The notes: generated from the sequence alone by a model not told the origin. DNA of 64,000 nucleotides from Spiroplasma ixodetis (GCF_027923845.1 NZ_AP026933.1:806001-870000), one strand, 5' to 3'. Shown: positions 31,940-41,704, counted from the stretch's first letter. A program made the numbers and translations.

Positions 31940-32507
31940 AAATGATTACTTTTAATAGTTACTACTTCTTTTCCATGAAATAAACCTAATAATAAAATCA
32001 AAATAAAATAAAATATTAAAATGTAAATTTAATAAGTTAATAACTGTTTTTTTGTGTTTTAATTTTCATTTTTAAATCCTCTTAAGTTTTTTAATAAGTT
32101 TAGCATTTAATAAAAAATATAAGTATTTTAGTTGAAATATCTTTTAAAAAATATAAGATGAATGTACAATTTCATAAAAATCCAAATTATTTCTTGTCTA
32201 AAATATAATAAGACTATATAAGATTTAAATTCCGGATTTTTGACAATCTCCCAAGCTAATTTTATCTAACTTTGATAATTTTTTTCAAATTTTTTGCATA
32301 AATTTTCCCTTTCTTTTAATATAAATATGGCTCAAAAAAATTGTAGCAAACTCTAAAAAAATATTATATTTAAAATATATAAAAACTGAAAATAGGTATA
32401 AAATAGTAATATTTAACATAAAATTACTTTTTTTGGTTTTTTCTCTTAAGTTTTCTTTTAAAAAATAATTAAAAATAAAATAATTTTACATTATCTTTAA
32501 AAAATAA
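31940..32507. other. Long A/T-rich intergenic region before the tRNA cluster
   Basis: About 570 bases with no open frame of note and no repeat shared with other parts of the window. The only interpretable element is the promoter at its right end. Confidence 0.5.
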
Positions 32508-32536
32508 TTGTAAATGTGAAAAATATCTATTATAAT
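32508..32536 (+). promoter_or_regulatory. Promoter of the tRNA cluster
   Basis: TTGTAA, 17-base spacer, TATAAT (32531-32536), 47 bases before the first tRNA gene. Confidence 0.65.
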
Positions 32537-32583
32537 GATTAAGGTTTTTTAAGAATAAATAATTCTAATAAAACAAAAAATAA

Positions 32584-32659
32584 GGAGTATTAGCTCAGCT
32601 GGGAGAGCAATTGCCTTACAAGCAATAGGTCGGCGGTTCAAGTCCGTCATACTCCACCA
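32584..32659 (+). tRNA. tRNA-Val (UAC)
   Basis: Cloverleaf with acceptor GGAGTAT/ATACTCC, anticodon loop CTTACAA and T-loop GGTTCAAGTCC; CCA is encoded. Confidence 0.95.
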
Positions 32660-32666
32660 TTTACCT

Positions 32667-32743
32667 GCTGATGTGGCTCAATCCGGCAGAGCAACGGTTT
32701 TGTAAACCGTAGGTTGCAGGTTCGATTCCTGTCATCAGCACCA
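32667..32743 (+). tRNA. tRNA-Thr (UGU)
   Basis: Acceptor GCTGATG/CATCAGC, anticodon stem ACGGT/ACCGT with loop TTTGTAA; CCA encoded. Confidence 0.95.
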
Positions 32744-32754
32744 TTATTATTTAT

Positions 32755-32839
32755 GGAGGGGTAGCAAAGTGGCCAACTGCACCTGGCTGTAAACCAGATC
32801 TCTTCGAGTTCGGGGGTTCGAATCCCTCCCCCTCCACCA
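32755..32839 (+). tRNA. tRNA-Tyr (GUA)
   Basis: Class II tRNA with long variable arm (TCTCTTCGAG), anticodon loop CTGTAAA, CCA encoded. Confidence 0.95.
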
Positions 32840-32849
32840 TATTACTTAT

Positions 32850-32924
32850 TGAGGTGTAGCCAAGCGGTAAGGCAACGGCCTTTGACGCCGTCATGCGTTG
32901 GTTCAAATCCAACCACCTCAGCCA
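32850..32924 (+). tRNA. tRNA-Gln (UUG)
   Basis: Acceptor TGAGGTG/CACCTCA, anticodon loop CTTTGAC; CCA encoded. Confidence 0.94.
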
Positions 32925-32940
32925 TATATTTTATTAATTT

Positions 32941-33015
32941 GTCCTCGTAGCTCAGCGGCAGAGCACTCGGCTTTTAACCGAGGTGTCGCAAGTTCGATCC
33001 TTGCCGGGGACACCA
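32941..33015 (+). tRNA. tRNA-Lys (UUU)
   Basis: Acceptor GTCCTCG/CGGGGAC, anticodon loop CTTTTAA; CCA encoded. Confidence 0.95.
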
Positions 33016-33021
33016 TTTGAT

Positions 33022-33109
33022 GCCCAGGTGGTGAAATGGCAGACACGTCGGGCTTAAGATCCGATGACTTTTACAAGTTGTGCGAGTTCGAGTCTCGCTC
33101 TGGGCACCA
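33022..33109 (+). tRNA. tRNA-Leu (UAA)
   Basis: Class II with long variable arm, acceptor GCCCAGG/CTGGGC, anticodon loop CTTAAGA; CCA encoded. Confidence 0.95.
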
Positions 33110-33127
33110 TTTTATATATTTATTAAT

Positions 33128-33154
33128 GACGAGGAAGTATTCCTCATTTTTTAT
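33128..33154 (+). terminator. Terminator between the two Leu tRNA genes
   Basis: GAGGAA/TTCCTC with a three-base loop followed by ATTTTTTAT. It would end the six-gene transcript, implying that the last tRNA has its own promoter or depends on readthrough. Confidence 0.7.
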
Positions 33155-33174
33155 AAATAAGTAAACTATATTTT

Positions 33175-33256
33175 GCCCAGATGGCGAAATGGCAGACGCA
33201 GTAGACTCAAAATCTACCGAGAAATCATGCGGGTTCGAGTCCCGCTCTGGGCACCA
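33175..33256 (+). tRNA. tRNA-Leu (CAA)
   Basis: Class II, acceptor GCCCAGA/TCTGGGC, anticodon loop CTCAAAA; CCA encoded. Confidence 0.94.
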
Positions 33257-33279
33257 CTAATATTAAATTATTAGTATAA

Positions 33280-33313
33280 AAAGGTATTCTTTTAAGAATA
33301 CCTTTTTATTTTT
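33280..33313. terminator. Bidirectional terminator
   Basis: AAAAAGGTATTCTT / AAGAATACCTTTTT with a short loop lies between the last tRNA (+) and the membrane protein gene (-). A/T runs on both sides allow use in both directions. Confidence 0.8.
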
Positions 33314-33329
33314 ATAACATTAAATATTA

Positions 33330-34358
33330 TTAAACTGATAATCGACGTTCTGAAGATCGTTGTTTAATAGGCAAATGTTCTTCAGAATTTAATGTTGCTA
33401 TATTAAGTGGTTTAGGATCAGGTATTTCAACAACATGAGAAGTTGACATGACTGATTGTGTTTCCTCTCCATTATTAATTTTTTCTGGATTAAAAGATTT
33501 ATTTAATAATGAAGTATTATCATCACTATCTTCAGAACTTGATGATGATGGCGAAGATGTACTGCTAGAAACATTTTCATAAGTATCTTCTTCATCAAAA
33601 TTATTAACATCCGCACATCAATTTTCATATAATTCCATTCCAGTATTTATTAATAAACCAGTACCAACTGTTGCAAGACCAGCTATTGTTTCTCAAAAAG
33701 CAATTGATCTTTTTTTATAAAATGGTTGATCATCATCATTATTATTTGGATTACTTAATTCATGATATGCAAAAAGACTAACACCAGTAATTGCACTAGC
33801 AATAGTTATTGGTGCTAATAAACTTGCTGCTGTATTACCTATTTTTTGTCATATATTACGTTGTTGATTTATTACATTTTCTTCATTATTAGGTACACAA
33901 CATTCTGATATTTTTTTACTGATTGTCACTATGTGATTTAAACTTGAAGCTGCTGCTGCTGTAATAAAAGCATATGTAACAGGTAATGTATCTGGATTGG
34001 GTGTTGGTCAGTTAAGTCAAGCTACTGCTAGTGGTAATAATGGTGCTGTTGCAAAACTTACTCCTGTTAATAAATTATTAATCCTTACATTATTAATATT
34101 TCGATATCTTAATATTAAATTAGTTAACGAAATTTTTGAATTAACTGCGCCTTCCACCATAAAACATAATGCTGGTACTAGTGATAATACTCCATCTTGA
34201 TATAATAAATAGTTACCCCCAGTTACCATTGAATTACCAATAGTAAGTAATACATCTCTTATAGTAGGTGCTACCCTATTTCTATTATTAGTTGATATTA
34301 AATCATTTGGTAATAATTGTTCTGTAGAAGAATAACCTCTTGCTGGTGATGAATCCAT
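33330..34358 (-). CDS. Multipass membrane protein of unknown function
   Basis: 342 residues from the second in-frame ATG (MDSSPARGYSS...). That start is chosen because AGAAAGGA sits about eight bases before it, while the upstream ATG at 34367 overlaps the site. Four to five hydrophobic segments lie between about residues 35 and 240; the last ~100 residues are polar, Ser/Asp-rich (SSSTSSPSSSSSEDSDD) and probably cytoplasmic. General architecture resembles the phage membrane protein at 41707, but I see no clear sequence match. Not recognised; possibly a spiroplasma-specific surface or membrane protein. Confidence 0.75.
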
Positions 34359-34367
34359 ATTTTTCAT

Positions 34368-34805
34368 CCTTTCTAAAAAATAATTTAAAGTAATAAAATT
34401 AATATAAAAAAACCCATATTAAGAATTACAATCCTTAAATATGAGCTAAACTCTAGTCTTTATTTATTACTTCTTGTATTATAACCCTATATTAAATAAA
34501 TGAAAGTAATATAATCATTAATATTAAAATTATGAAAAATAATTTTAAAAACTTAAATAATTAAATTAATAACACTAAAAAATAAATTTTTATTATTTCC
34601 TTATATAAGGAAAAGTTTTATTTTTTATTAATATTTTTTAAAATTTACTCAAAACCCTTGTTTTTTTCTTATTATTTATTTTTAATAATATCATTTTATT
34701 TAATAAAATAAAATTTTGATTTTCTATATATTTTTCAATACACATTATTAATAAATAACATCGCAAAATTTTATTTACTGAAATTGGTTTTAATAAAATA
34801 TTTTT
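34368..34805. other. Intergenic region, A/T-rich
   Basis: No convincing gene. A hairpin CATATTTAAG / CTTAATATG followed by GGTTTTTTT on the minus strand (about 34408-34447) looks like a terminator for minus-strand transcription. A 60-codon minus-strand frame (34638-34820) starts inside the IS and is not credible as a gene. Confidence 0.45.
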
Positions 34806-35743
34806 CGGACTTCTCCCCACATGTACTTGTGGAGGGAATAATGAAACTGAATGAATTCAACAATGCTTTTCAAACTGAACAGCAATGTCTTGCATATATA
34901 GCAAATTTGAAAGAAAACAAATGTATTAGGTGTTTTAATTTTAATTTGAATACTTCTGATTTAAAAAGAATGAGATGTTTAAAATGTAATCAAACATTTA
35001 GCATTCTCACAGGCACCATATTTTTAAGGTCACAAACATCTTTAACATCTTGGTTTTATCTTATCTTTAGATGAATAAACACCAAACATGGAATTCCATC
35101 AACAGATATTGCAAAAGAATTGGGAGTGACTTTGAAAACTGCTTGAAGAATGACTCATAAAATCAGAACACGTATTGCAAAACAAAAACCTCAATTTATT
35201 GTTGAAGGTACAGTGCAAATTGATGAAATGTATCTTTCACATATGGGTTTTAAAAAACAAGGAAGATCCTTGGTGAATAAAACCTTGATTGTTGGCATTT
35301 ATCAAAAAACAACCAATAATTTAATTGTGAAAGTATTGAAAAACGCAAAGAGTAAAAATCTTTTGCAGTTTGCAAAAAACCACATTTCTTCAAAATGTCT
35401 TGTATATACTGATTCTTGAAAAGGATATTGCGATTTTAAATCAGTTTTCACTAAGCATGAAACAGTTAACCATCAAGATGGCTATGTTTCAAAATTGGTG
35501 TAAATACCAACCAAATTGAATCAGTTTGAAAACATATAAGAAGAACATTTAAAACACATATCAAAGTTGCAAAACATCATGTTCATTTATATGCTAAAGA
35601 AGCTGCATATAAATTCAACAAGATACCTAGTTTTGAAACTGTAATTCTATGTTTGATTTAAAAATGTGGGGAGAAGTCCGTAGATAGGCTTTTCTCAGCA
35701 TTTATGTGATAAAATTAAAATAGTACATAAAGGGAGAAAAGCC
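34806..35743 (+). mobile_element. IS1595-type element, copy 8 (complete ends)
   Basis: 938 bp, flanked by ATATTTTT (34798-34805 and 35744-35751). Its right end lies 49 bases before the SNF transporter start codon and just ahead of a TGTATAAT box, so it has displaced whatever lay further upstream. Confidence 0.95.
34841..35661 (+). pseudogene. IS1595-family transposase, frameshifted
   Basis: One A is missing at about 35490 (TTCAAAATTGG for TTCAAAAATTGG), which breaks the frame before the catalytic Glu region. Confidence 0.88.
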
Positions 35744-35792
35744 ATATTTTTTATTGTATAATTAACTGTTATAAAGGAGGTCATTTATTAAT

Positions 35793-37337
35793 ATGAAAAA
35801 AAAACGCTTAAATATCTCAAAATTAGGATTCTTACTTTCAGTAATGGGTTCGGCAGTAGGATTAGGTGGTATTTGAGGATTTCCAACTCAAATGTATAAC
35901 CATCATGGTGCTTTTCTAATCCCTTTTTTAATATGTATGGTAATTTGTGCAATACCAGTTTTATTTATTGAAATGACAATTGGTAATAAATATCGGAAAA
36001 ATCATATTGAATTTTTTAGTGAGGTTGGAGGTAAAAAAGGTGCTTTTTTCTCTTGATTGCATTCAACAACCGTTATTTTACTAAGTACTTATTATAGTGT
36101 TTTAGTAGGATGAACTTTAATTAATATTATTATTAGTTTTACTTCTAATTTAAATAAAGGTTCTTATTTTTATCATAATATTTTACAACAAACAAATGAT
36201 CAAGATATTAGCAATTTAAATAGCCTAGGTAACTTAAATTGAATGATTTTACTTGCAACAATTGGTGTATGAATTATTTTGGGTATCATTCTATTAGGTG
36301 GTGTTGAAAAAGGAATTGAAAAAGCCAATAAAATTATGATTCCATTTTTATTTTTAATGATTATTATTTTAGCAATTTATACTAGTACATTATCGGGTGC
36401 TAAACTTGGATTAAATGTAATGTTTGATTTAGATGCTAAAGAATTATTAAATCCTGGATTATGAAAAGATGCTTTTGGTCAATCATTCTTTATGTTATCA
36501 ACATGTACAGGAACCATTTATATTTATGCAGCTCATGCTCCCGAAAAACAAGATAGTACTAATCAAGCTTTTGTAGTAGCCTTTGGTACTAGCGTTATTG
36601 GTATATTATCAACAATTATTGTTTTTAATTCAATAGGTGCAATTGCTCAAAATCAAGGTAAAACTGATATTAAAGATGTATTTCAAGCAGGTCCTGCTTT
36701 GATTTTCCAAGTAATACCAAAATTATTTGCTATTATTAATAATCAAGTTCCTATTTTAGGAAATATTTTAGCAATATTATTTTTTGTTACACTTTTCTTT
36801 GCGGGTATGTCCTCACTAATTGGTCAAGTTGAATCAATGGTAAATGGTCTAGAATATGAAATTCATTTAAAGCGCAAACAAGCATTAGCAATATCATTAT
36901 TAGGAGCAATGGCAGTATCAGTATTATTTACCTTTAGTAATTCACCAGCGCTGTTTAATGGGCTAGCAATCTGAGTAGCACAAATTTGATTACTAATAAT
37001 TGGGTTTATTTTATTAATTGGTATTAGTCCATATGGCTGAAAATTATATGATACATTAAAATTATATAATAATGAAAATTCATGAATGAAATGAACAAAA
37101 GGATATAAAATAGTAATTTTAATTATCGCACCAATTTTAATTTTAATTAATATTGCTACTGGTATCTATGATTTTATTATTAATATTATCAATGCTAATT
37201 TTGTCTATGGTACAGTTGGTCTAACACTTGGTGTTGGATTAGTTTTACTTTTAACTTTTATCTTAACTTATCATAAAAATATTCATAATGGTTTTAATAA
37301 ATTATTTAAAATAAAAACAAAAACTGAAAGAGGTTAA
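35793..37337 (+). CDS. Sodium-dependent transporter, SNF (NSS) family
   Basis: Secondary transporter of the neurotransmitter:sodium symporter family, probably importing an amino acid. 514 residues with about twelve membrane segments. Motifs: SVMGSAVGLGGIWGFP in TM1 (unwound substrate/sodium site), YYSVLVGWTL in TM3 and FFMLSTCTGTI in TM6. Start follows AAAGGAGGTCA. The stop is five bases before a 42-residue gene that looks like a MetS-type small subunit, which supports an amino acid such as methionine or alanine as substrate (inference). IS copy 8 lies directly upstream. Confidence 0.9.
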
Positions 37338-37342
37338 AAAAC

Positions 37343-37471
37343 ATGGATGTTGGAGCAATTATTTTAATGGTAATTTCTTTAGTAAGTATTATTGGTCTTT
37401 TTATTTTCTTTGTCATAATGGATTTTAAAAGTCATAAAAAACAAAAAAGAAAAGAAAATAACAAAGAATAA
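37343..37471 (+). CDS. MetS-like small membrane subunit of the SNF transporter
   Basis: 42 residues: one membrane helix (about residues 3-26, VGAIILMVISLVSIIGLFIFF) and a Lys-rich tail. Placed five bases after the SNF transporter, as MetS is after MetP in the MetPS methionine/alanine importer. Size, topology and position agree; sequence alone is too short to be decisive. Confidence 0.6.
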   Translation: MDVGAIILMVISLVSIIGLFIFFVIMDFKSHKKQKRKENNKE

Positions 37472-37525
37472 TATTTTTTAAAATATTTTAGTATACTTAT
37501 GATAAAGTATTATAATTAGGTTTTT

Positions 37526-37562
37526 TTGTAATCTGGCATTTTGATGCCAGATTACAAAACTT
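37526..37562 (+). terminator. Strong inverted repeat after the SNF operon
   Basis: TTTTGTAATCTGGCA / TGCCAGATTACAAAA with a six-base loop, a perfect 15-bp stem. Not followed by a long T run, so termination is likely but not certain. Confidence 0.6.
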
Positions 37563-37582
37563 ATTATTAAATGGTGAGTGAA

Positions 37583-38071
37583 ATGGAAAAAAATAAATTA
37601 AAACAAATTTTATTAATTAGCAAAATAACTTTAACAATTGCTTCTTTATTTTTATTTTTAGTTTGACTAATGTTTATGACTAATAATTTTTTTCCTAAAT
37701 CTCAAAACTCATTTGTTGCCAAAATTATGAATACTTCAATTCAAATTATGATTTGACCAATTACTAGTATAATTCTATTTATTTTTATTATGCCAATATG
37801 AGTTACTAATAAAAAAGAAATTTTATTAGTATTTTTAACATTGTCACTAATTATCACAATATTGTGTTCAACTTTTCTTTTCAGTTTAAATATTAATAAA
37901 TTCTGAATTATATGATTAATTGCTCATTTTTTTGCTATAGCTTCAATTATTTTTGTATTTTTTTCTTTTTTCTTTAAAGAAAAACTTCTTTTATTTAAAA
38001 AGGAAAAAAATAAACATATTGAAAAAAAAGGGAGCGTACCGAAGATGTCGATAACAACTCATTTCCCTTAA
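37583..38071 (+). CDS. Four-helix membrane protein, C-terminus replaced by prophage end
   Basis: 162 residues with about four hydrophobic segments (ITLTIASLFLFLVWLMF, IWPITSIILFIFIM, EILLVFLTLSLIIT, AHFFAIASIIFVFF). Start after GGTGAGTGAA is only moderately supported. The last ~15 codons (GSVPKMSITTHFP) come from the prophage left end, so the natural C-terminus has been cut off. Not recognised. Confidence 0.6.
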
Positions 38072-38116
38072 ATAGCTCCTTTCTTTTTTAAACCCTTGAA
38101 TTAAAAATAAATGACA

Positions 38117-38147
38117 AAAGACGAGAATAAAATTCTTGTCTTTTTTT
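38117..38147 (+). terminator. Hairpin in prophage left end, copy 2
   Basis: AAAGACGAGAAT / ATTCTTGTCTTT followed by T7; same as 10357-10388. Confidence 0.6.
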
Positions 38148-38159
38148 GTAATTGTAAAA

Positions 38160-38456
38160 TTTTAAAATTTTTAATAACCCTCTTTAATACTATTATCAAC
38201 ACGTGTTAAGGAACTAAAAAAGTGAACTACAACACAGTTGTTAAAAATAGTAGCTAGAACATGTGGACTTGCATGGATAAATAAAAAGTGGATGATGCCT
38301 AATAAAATATACTAACCATTTAATGGTAATTCTTGGGGTGGGAGCGAATTGGAAACTAGTATATATAGACCTGTTGTAGGGACCTATTGTATTAATTCTA
38401 TTCTTTATTTAACCAACCTTGCCACTCACCAGTGAGCAAGTGTTGGTTTTATTTTT
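38160..38456 (+). ncRNA. Conserved structured non-coding left region of the phage
   Basis: No open frame, yet strongly conserved between copies 2 and 3 (60400-60645), and up to the IS in copy 1. Contains the palindrome AACACGTGTT, a stem CTACAAC/GTTG...GTAG, the palindrome ACCATTTAATGGT, a tandem GACCTRTTGTA repeat (GACCTGTTGTAggGACCTATTGTA), and a terminal hairpin AACCAAC...GTTGGTT followed by TTTTATTTTTTATTTTTTTT. This looks like a terminated transcript or a replication/packaging site. A packaging RNA is a possible role, unproven. Confidence 0.5.
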
Positions 38457-38460
38457 TATT
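38411..38460 (+). terminator. Terminator hairpin at the end of the phage non-coding region
   Basis: AACCAACCTTGCCACTCA / TGAGCAAGTGTTGGTT followed by a long T-rich tract; also in copy 3 at 60404-60441. Confidence 0.75.
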
Positions 38461-38681
38461 TTTTTTGAAAAATTTTTGGGCGAGAAAATAAATTTCAAAC
38501 TTGTAAAAAAAATTGAGCGGTGCCAGTTCAATTAGAATATTAATTTGTTTAACACAAATTAAATAAATATTGAATCGAATGCCTCAATGTTTTTTAAAAT
38601 TTCACAATTTATTTTTGAGCCCAGAATTTCTGGAATGAATAAAACTAATAATAGTATTATTAATAATTTAAAAATCAAAAT

Positions 38682-38725
38682 ATATGTCCTTTATGCTAGA
38701 AGCAACAGGACATATTAGGAAAGGA
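38682..38725 (+). promoter_or_regulatory. Leader hairpin next to the first phage gene's RBS
   Basis: ATATGTCCT pairs with AGGACATAT (38682-38690 / 38707-38715), directly followed by the ribosome binding site AGGAAAGGA. In copy 3 the stem is ATATGTTCT / AGAACATAT: a C-G pair has become a T-A pair with the stem kept. This compensatory change suggests a functional RNA structure controlling translation of the first gene. Confidence 0.65.
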
Positions 38726-38730
38726 TTATT

Positions 38731-39243
38731 ATGCAAATAGAATTTAAAAAAGAACAAATTGTTAAAGATAAACCACAATCTATTCTTATTGATTATGTTG
38801 AATATAAATTATCGCTTCCAAAATGAATGATTAAAAATAATTCTTTTATTGTTGATAATAATTACACATATTGGGTTTTTAATTCTGAAAATATTAAAAG
38901 AGAATTAAATGGTGATGAATTAACAAAATTATTAGAACCATATATTTCTGAACAGAAAATAACTGTTAATAAACTAGAAACACCCAAAGAATATTATCTT
39001 AATGATATAAAACTTGAACCATTAACATTTTATGAACAGCATAATAGTTGATTTATTGGTGAAATAACTGATAGTAAAACAAAGATTACTAATCCTTGTT
39101 TTAAATATAATGTTACATGAGAAGAAAACAGAAAAGGTTTTAAACTAAATAATCCATATAACCATAATGATTTGTCAATTAATTATATAGTCACTTCTTA
39201 TAAACATATTTCAACTCATAATGAAAAGATATTTTATTTATAA
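38731..39243 (+). CDS. First phage gene, unknown protein
   Basis: 170 residues, soluble, rich in Asn/Lys and aromatics (MQIEFKKEQIVKDKPQ...). Conserved in copy 3 at 59601-60119 with a different C-terminus. No motif recognised. It is the first gene after the long non-coding left end. Confidence 0.7.
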
Positions 39244-39256
39244 AGAAAAAAAAACT

Positions 39257-39454
39257 ATGAATAATAAAAATAAAAAATGTGAATTAAGAGTTTGTATGGA
39301 TAAAGTTTGAAAAGAATGTATTAATAATTCTACTAAAACTATTAAATATAAAAATTGACCAATACCTTATTTAATATGTGACAGTTGTTATAACAAAATA
39401 CCTAAATACCTTAAACAAACAGCAAAAATAATTGAAAAGGGATGATTTACATAA
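39257..39454 (+). CDS. Small Cys-rich phage protein
   Basis: 65 residues with four to five cysteines (CELRVC, WKEC, ICDSCYNK), likely a zinc-binding fold. At this position copy 3 has a different small Cys-pair protein (MKKYFCWTCK...), so the slot is variable. Confidence 0.6.
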
Positions 39455-39616
39455 TGGAAAAAAAAGATTATTGAATATAAAGTAGGATTAATCAAACAAA
39501 TTGATAGTTTACAAAAAAATAATTTAGTTTGTGGACATAAAGAGTTTATCGAAGAATGTAAATATTGCTGAAGTAATTGTGATTTAGAAATTATTAAAAC
39601 AATTGTTAGAGGTTAA
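39454..39616 (+). pseudogene. Small phage protein, frameshifted in an A8 run
   Basis: The ATG is out of frame with the conserved sequence by one base in the run after ATGG. The conserved part (LVCGHKEFIEECKYCW...NCDLEIIKTI) matches the intact copy at 59263-59466. Confidence 0.65.
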
Positions 39617-39624
39617 TTTGATTA

Positions 39625-40062
39625 ATGCAATATGACTTAATTATTGGAATTGACCCTGCTGGTATTGGTAGTAATGGAATTATTATATACTCAAATAAAA
39701 CTAATAATATTGTTTTTAATGAAACATTTAAAACTAAAACAGTTTTAAAAAGCAAAAATCTATTTAAAGAATACTTTTTATTAATTAAAAAACATTTTGA
39801 TAATAAAAAAATATTAGTTATTGTAGAAAATTTCTTTTTAAATTCAAAACAATTATTAACAAATCCATTAGCAACTCCTAAAATTATTGGTGCTTTAATA
39901 GTATTAGCAGAAGATGTTATGAATTGAGATTATTTAGAAAGTGAACCAAAAAATAAAAACAAAATAGAAAATTATAAAGGAAATATAAAATTAACAAAAC
40001 ATGAACAAGATGCATATAAGCATATTAAATATTATTTAAGGAATTATAAAAATGAAAGATAA
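39625..40062 (+). CDS. RuvC-like Holliday junction resolvase
   Basis: 145 residues with an RNase H-type resolvase layout: first strand IIGIDPAGIGSNGIIIYS with Asp near residue 10, ILVIVENFFL with Glu near residue 70, and a C-terminal helix LTKHEQDAYKHIKYYL with Asp near residue 130. This matches RuvC-like resolvases of small Gram-positive phages and could process branched phage DNA before packaging. Copy 3 homologue at 58790-59254. Confidence 0.7.
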
Positions 40063-40345
40063 AGCCAATTATGTCAAATTAATAGTAAAACTGAGTAACA
40101 CTATTGAAGCAAAATATTACGAAAAAGGTAATAAAGGATTATATTATAGTGTTCGTGGACAATGAAATGGATTAAACTATGTTACTTTAATTTTTAACAA
40201 TCCAAAGCTTTATAACCGATGTATTTTATTAAACAAAAACGATGAAATTATAGTAACTGGTCAAATCTTTAATACTTTAAATATTCCTAAAAATCGTGCA
40301 TTTTGTTCAATAAATGTTAAATGATTTAAAAAATGAAAAGAGTAA
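40052..40345 (+). CDS. SSB-like OB-fold phage protein
   Basis: 97 residues overlapping the resolvase gene by 11 bases. A strand-rich pattern with YVTLIFNN and LLNKNDEIIVTGQIF resembles single-stranded DNA-binding proteins (aromatic strand, then 'KGD.V.V.G'), ending in a basic WFKKWKE. Homology is inferred from pattern only. Broken by IS5 elements in copies 1 and 3. Confidence 0.5.
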
Positions 40346-40435
40346 AAAATGATATTATGAAAAATTTTATTAATAGTACCAATATTAATAACAAGTATAA
40401 CACTAATAATATTTTTAATATTTATTATTAAAGAA

Positions 40436-41376
40436 CGAACTTCTCCCCACATGTACTTGTGGAGGAAACAATGAAATTGAATGAGTTCAATAATACTTTT
40501 CAAACTGAAAAACAATGTCTTGCATATATAGCAAGTTTGAAACAAATCAAATGTAGTAGGTGTTCTAGTTTTAATTTGAATACTTCTAATTTAAGAAGAA
40601 TGAGATGTTTGAAATGTCATCAAACATTCAGTATTCTCACGGGCACTATATTTTCAAAGTCACAAACACCTTTAATATCTTGGTTTTATCTCATTTTTAG
40701 ATGAATAAATACCAAACATGGAATTCCATCAACTGATGTTGCAAAAGAATTGGGAGTGACCTTGAAAACAGCTTGAAGAATGGGTCATAAAATCCGAAGT
40801 GCCATTGCTAAACAAAAACCTCAATTCATTGTTGAAGGCATAGTGCAAATGGATGAAATGTATCTTTCACATATGGGGTTTAAAAAACAAGGAAGATCCT
40901 TGTTGAATAAAACCTTGATTGTTGGTATTTATGAAAAAACAACCAACAATCTGATTGTGAAAGTATTGAAAAACGCAAACAGTAAAAATCTTTTGCAGTT
41001 TGCAATAAACCACATTTCTTCAAAGTGTGTTGTACATACTGATTTTTGAAAAGGATATCGCGATTTGAAATCGGTTTTCACTAAGCATGAAACAGTTAAC
41101 CATCAAGATGGCTATGTTTCAAAAACTGGTGTAAATACCAACCAAATTGAGTCAGTATGAAAACATATACGAAGAACATTTAAAACACATATCAAAGTTG
41201 CAAAACATCATATTCATTTATATGCAAAAGAAGCTGCATATAAATTCAATAACATACCTAGTTTTGAAACTGTAATGCTATGTTTTATTTAAAAATGTGG
41301 GGAGAAGTTCGTAGATAGGCTTTTCTCAGCATTTATGTGATAAGATTTAAAAATAGTACATAAAGGGAGAAAAGCC
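40436..41376 (+). mobile_element. IS1595-type element, copy 9 (complete, subtype B)
   Basis: 941 bp with CGAACTTC left end, flanked by TTAAAGAA (40428-40435 and 41377-41384). The uninterrupted site is seen at 11674-11690. Confidence 0.96.
40471..41292 (+). CDS. IS1595-family transposase, subtype B, intact
   Basis: 273 residues, nearly identical to the subtype B copy at 7198-8019 (one difference seen: GIYEKTT for GIYQKTT). Confidence 0.92.
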
Positions 41377-41458
41377 TTAAAGAATTAAAAAATGAATATA
41401 AAGTATTAAAAATATTAAGTGAAATTGCTAATCAAATTAAAAATAAGGAGAATAATTA

Positions 41459-41704
41459 ATGATTATATTACCTACTTTGTTTGAAAATAAAGATGAAATT
41501 GAAATATTATCACCATTTCCAAAAGCAATTCATACAAGTAATGATATTAGAACAATTATTTTAAGACAATACCCAAATGTTAAATCCAAACACATAATTG
41601 TTTCTGATCCCGAAAGTAATGTTGCATTAATAGTTGGTGATAATGATGTATATCAAGGTTGAATTAAAGTAGCAGTTAAAAAATTAGAAATTAAAGGAGA
41701 ATAA
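41459..41704 (+). CDS. Conserved small phage protein (MIILPTLFENK), copy 2
   Basis: 81 residues; same as 12245-12490 apart from a Thr to Ala change near the C-terminus. Reads directly into the next gene's RBS AAAGGAG. Confidence 0.7.

Larger units (their letters stand above)
40349..41459 (+). pseudogene. Small phage membrane protein, interrupted by IS1595
   Basis: Copy 2 version of the 52-residue single-helix protein at 11600-11758. The IS sits after the IIKE codons. Confidence 0.8.

Noticed and set aside
34638..34820. A 60-codon Lys-rich minus-strand frame
   Set aside because: Its start lies inside the IS1595 end, there is no RBS, and the composition is that of A/T-rich non-coding DNA.
38345..38352. 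A second GGGAGCG inside the phage non-coding region, matching the start of the phage end
   Set aside because: Seven bases only, with different flanks; too short to argue for an attachment-site duplication.
40261..40545. A 94-codon minus-strand frame spanning the small phage genes and an IS end
   Set aside because: It crosses an IS junction and is antisense to conserved phage genes.
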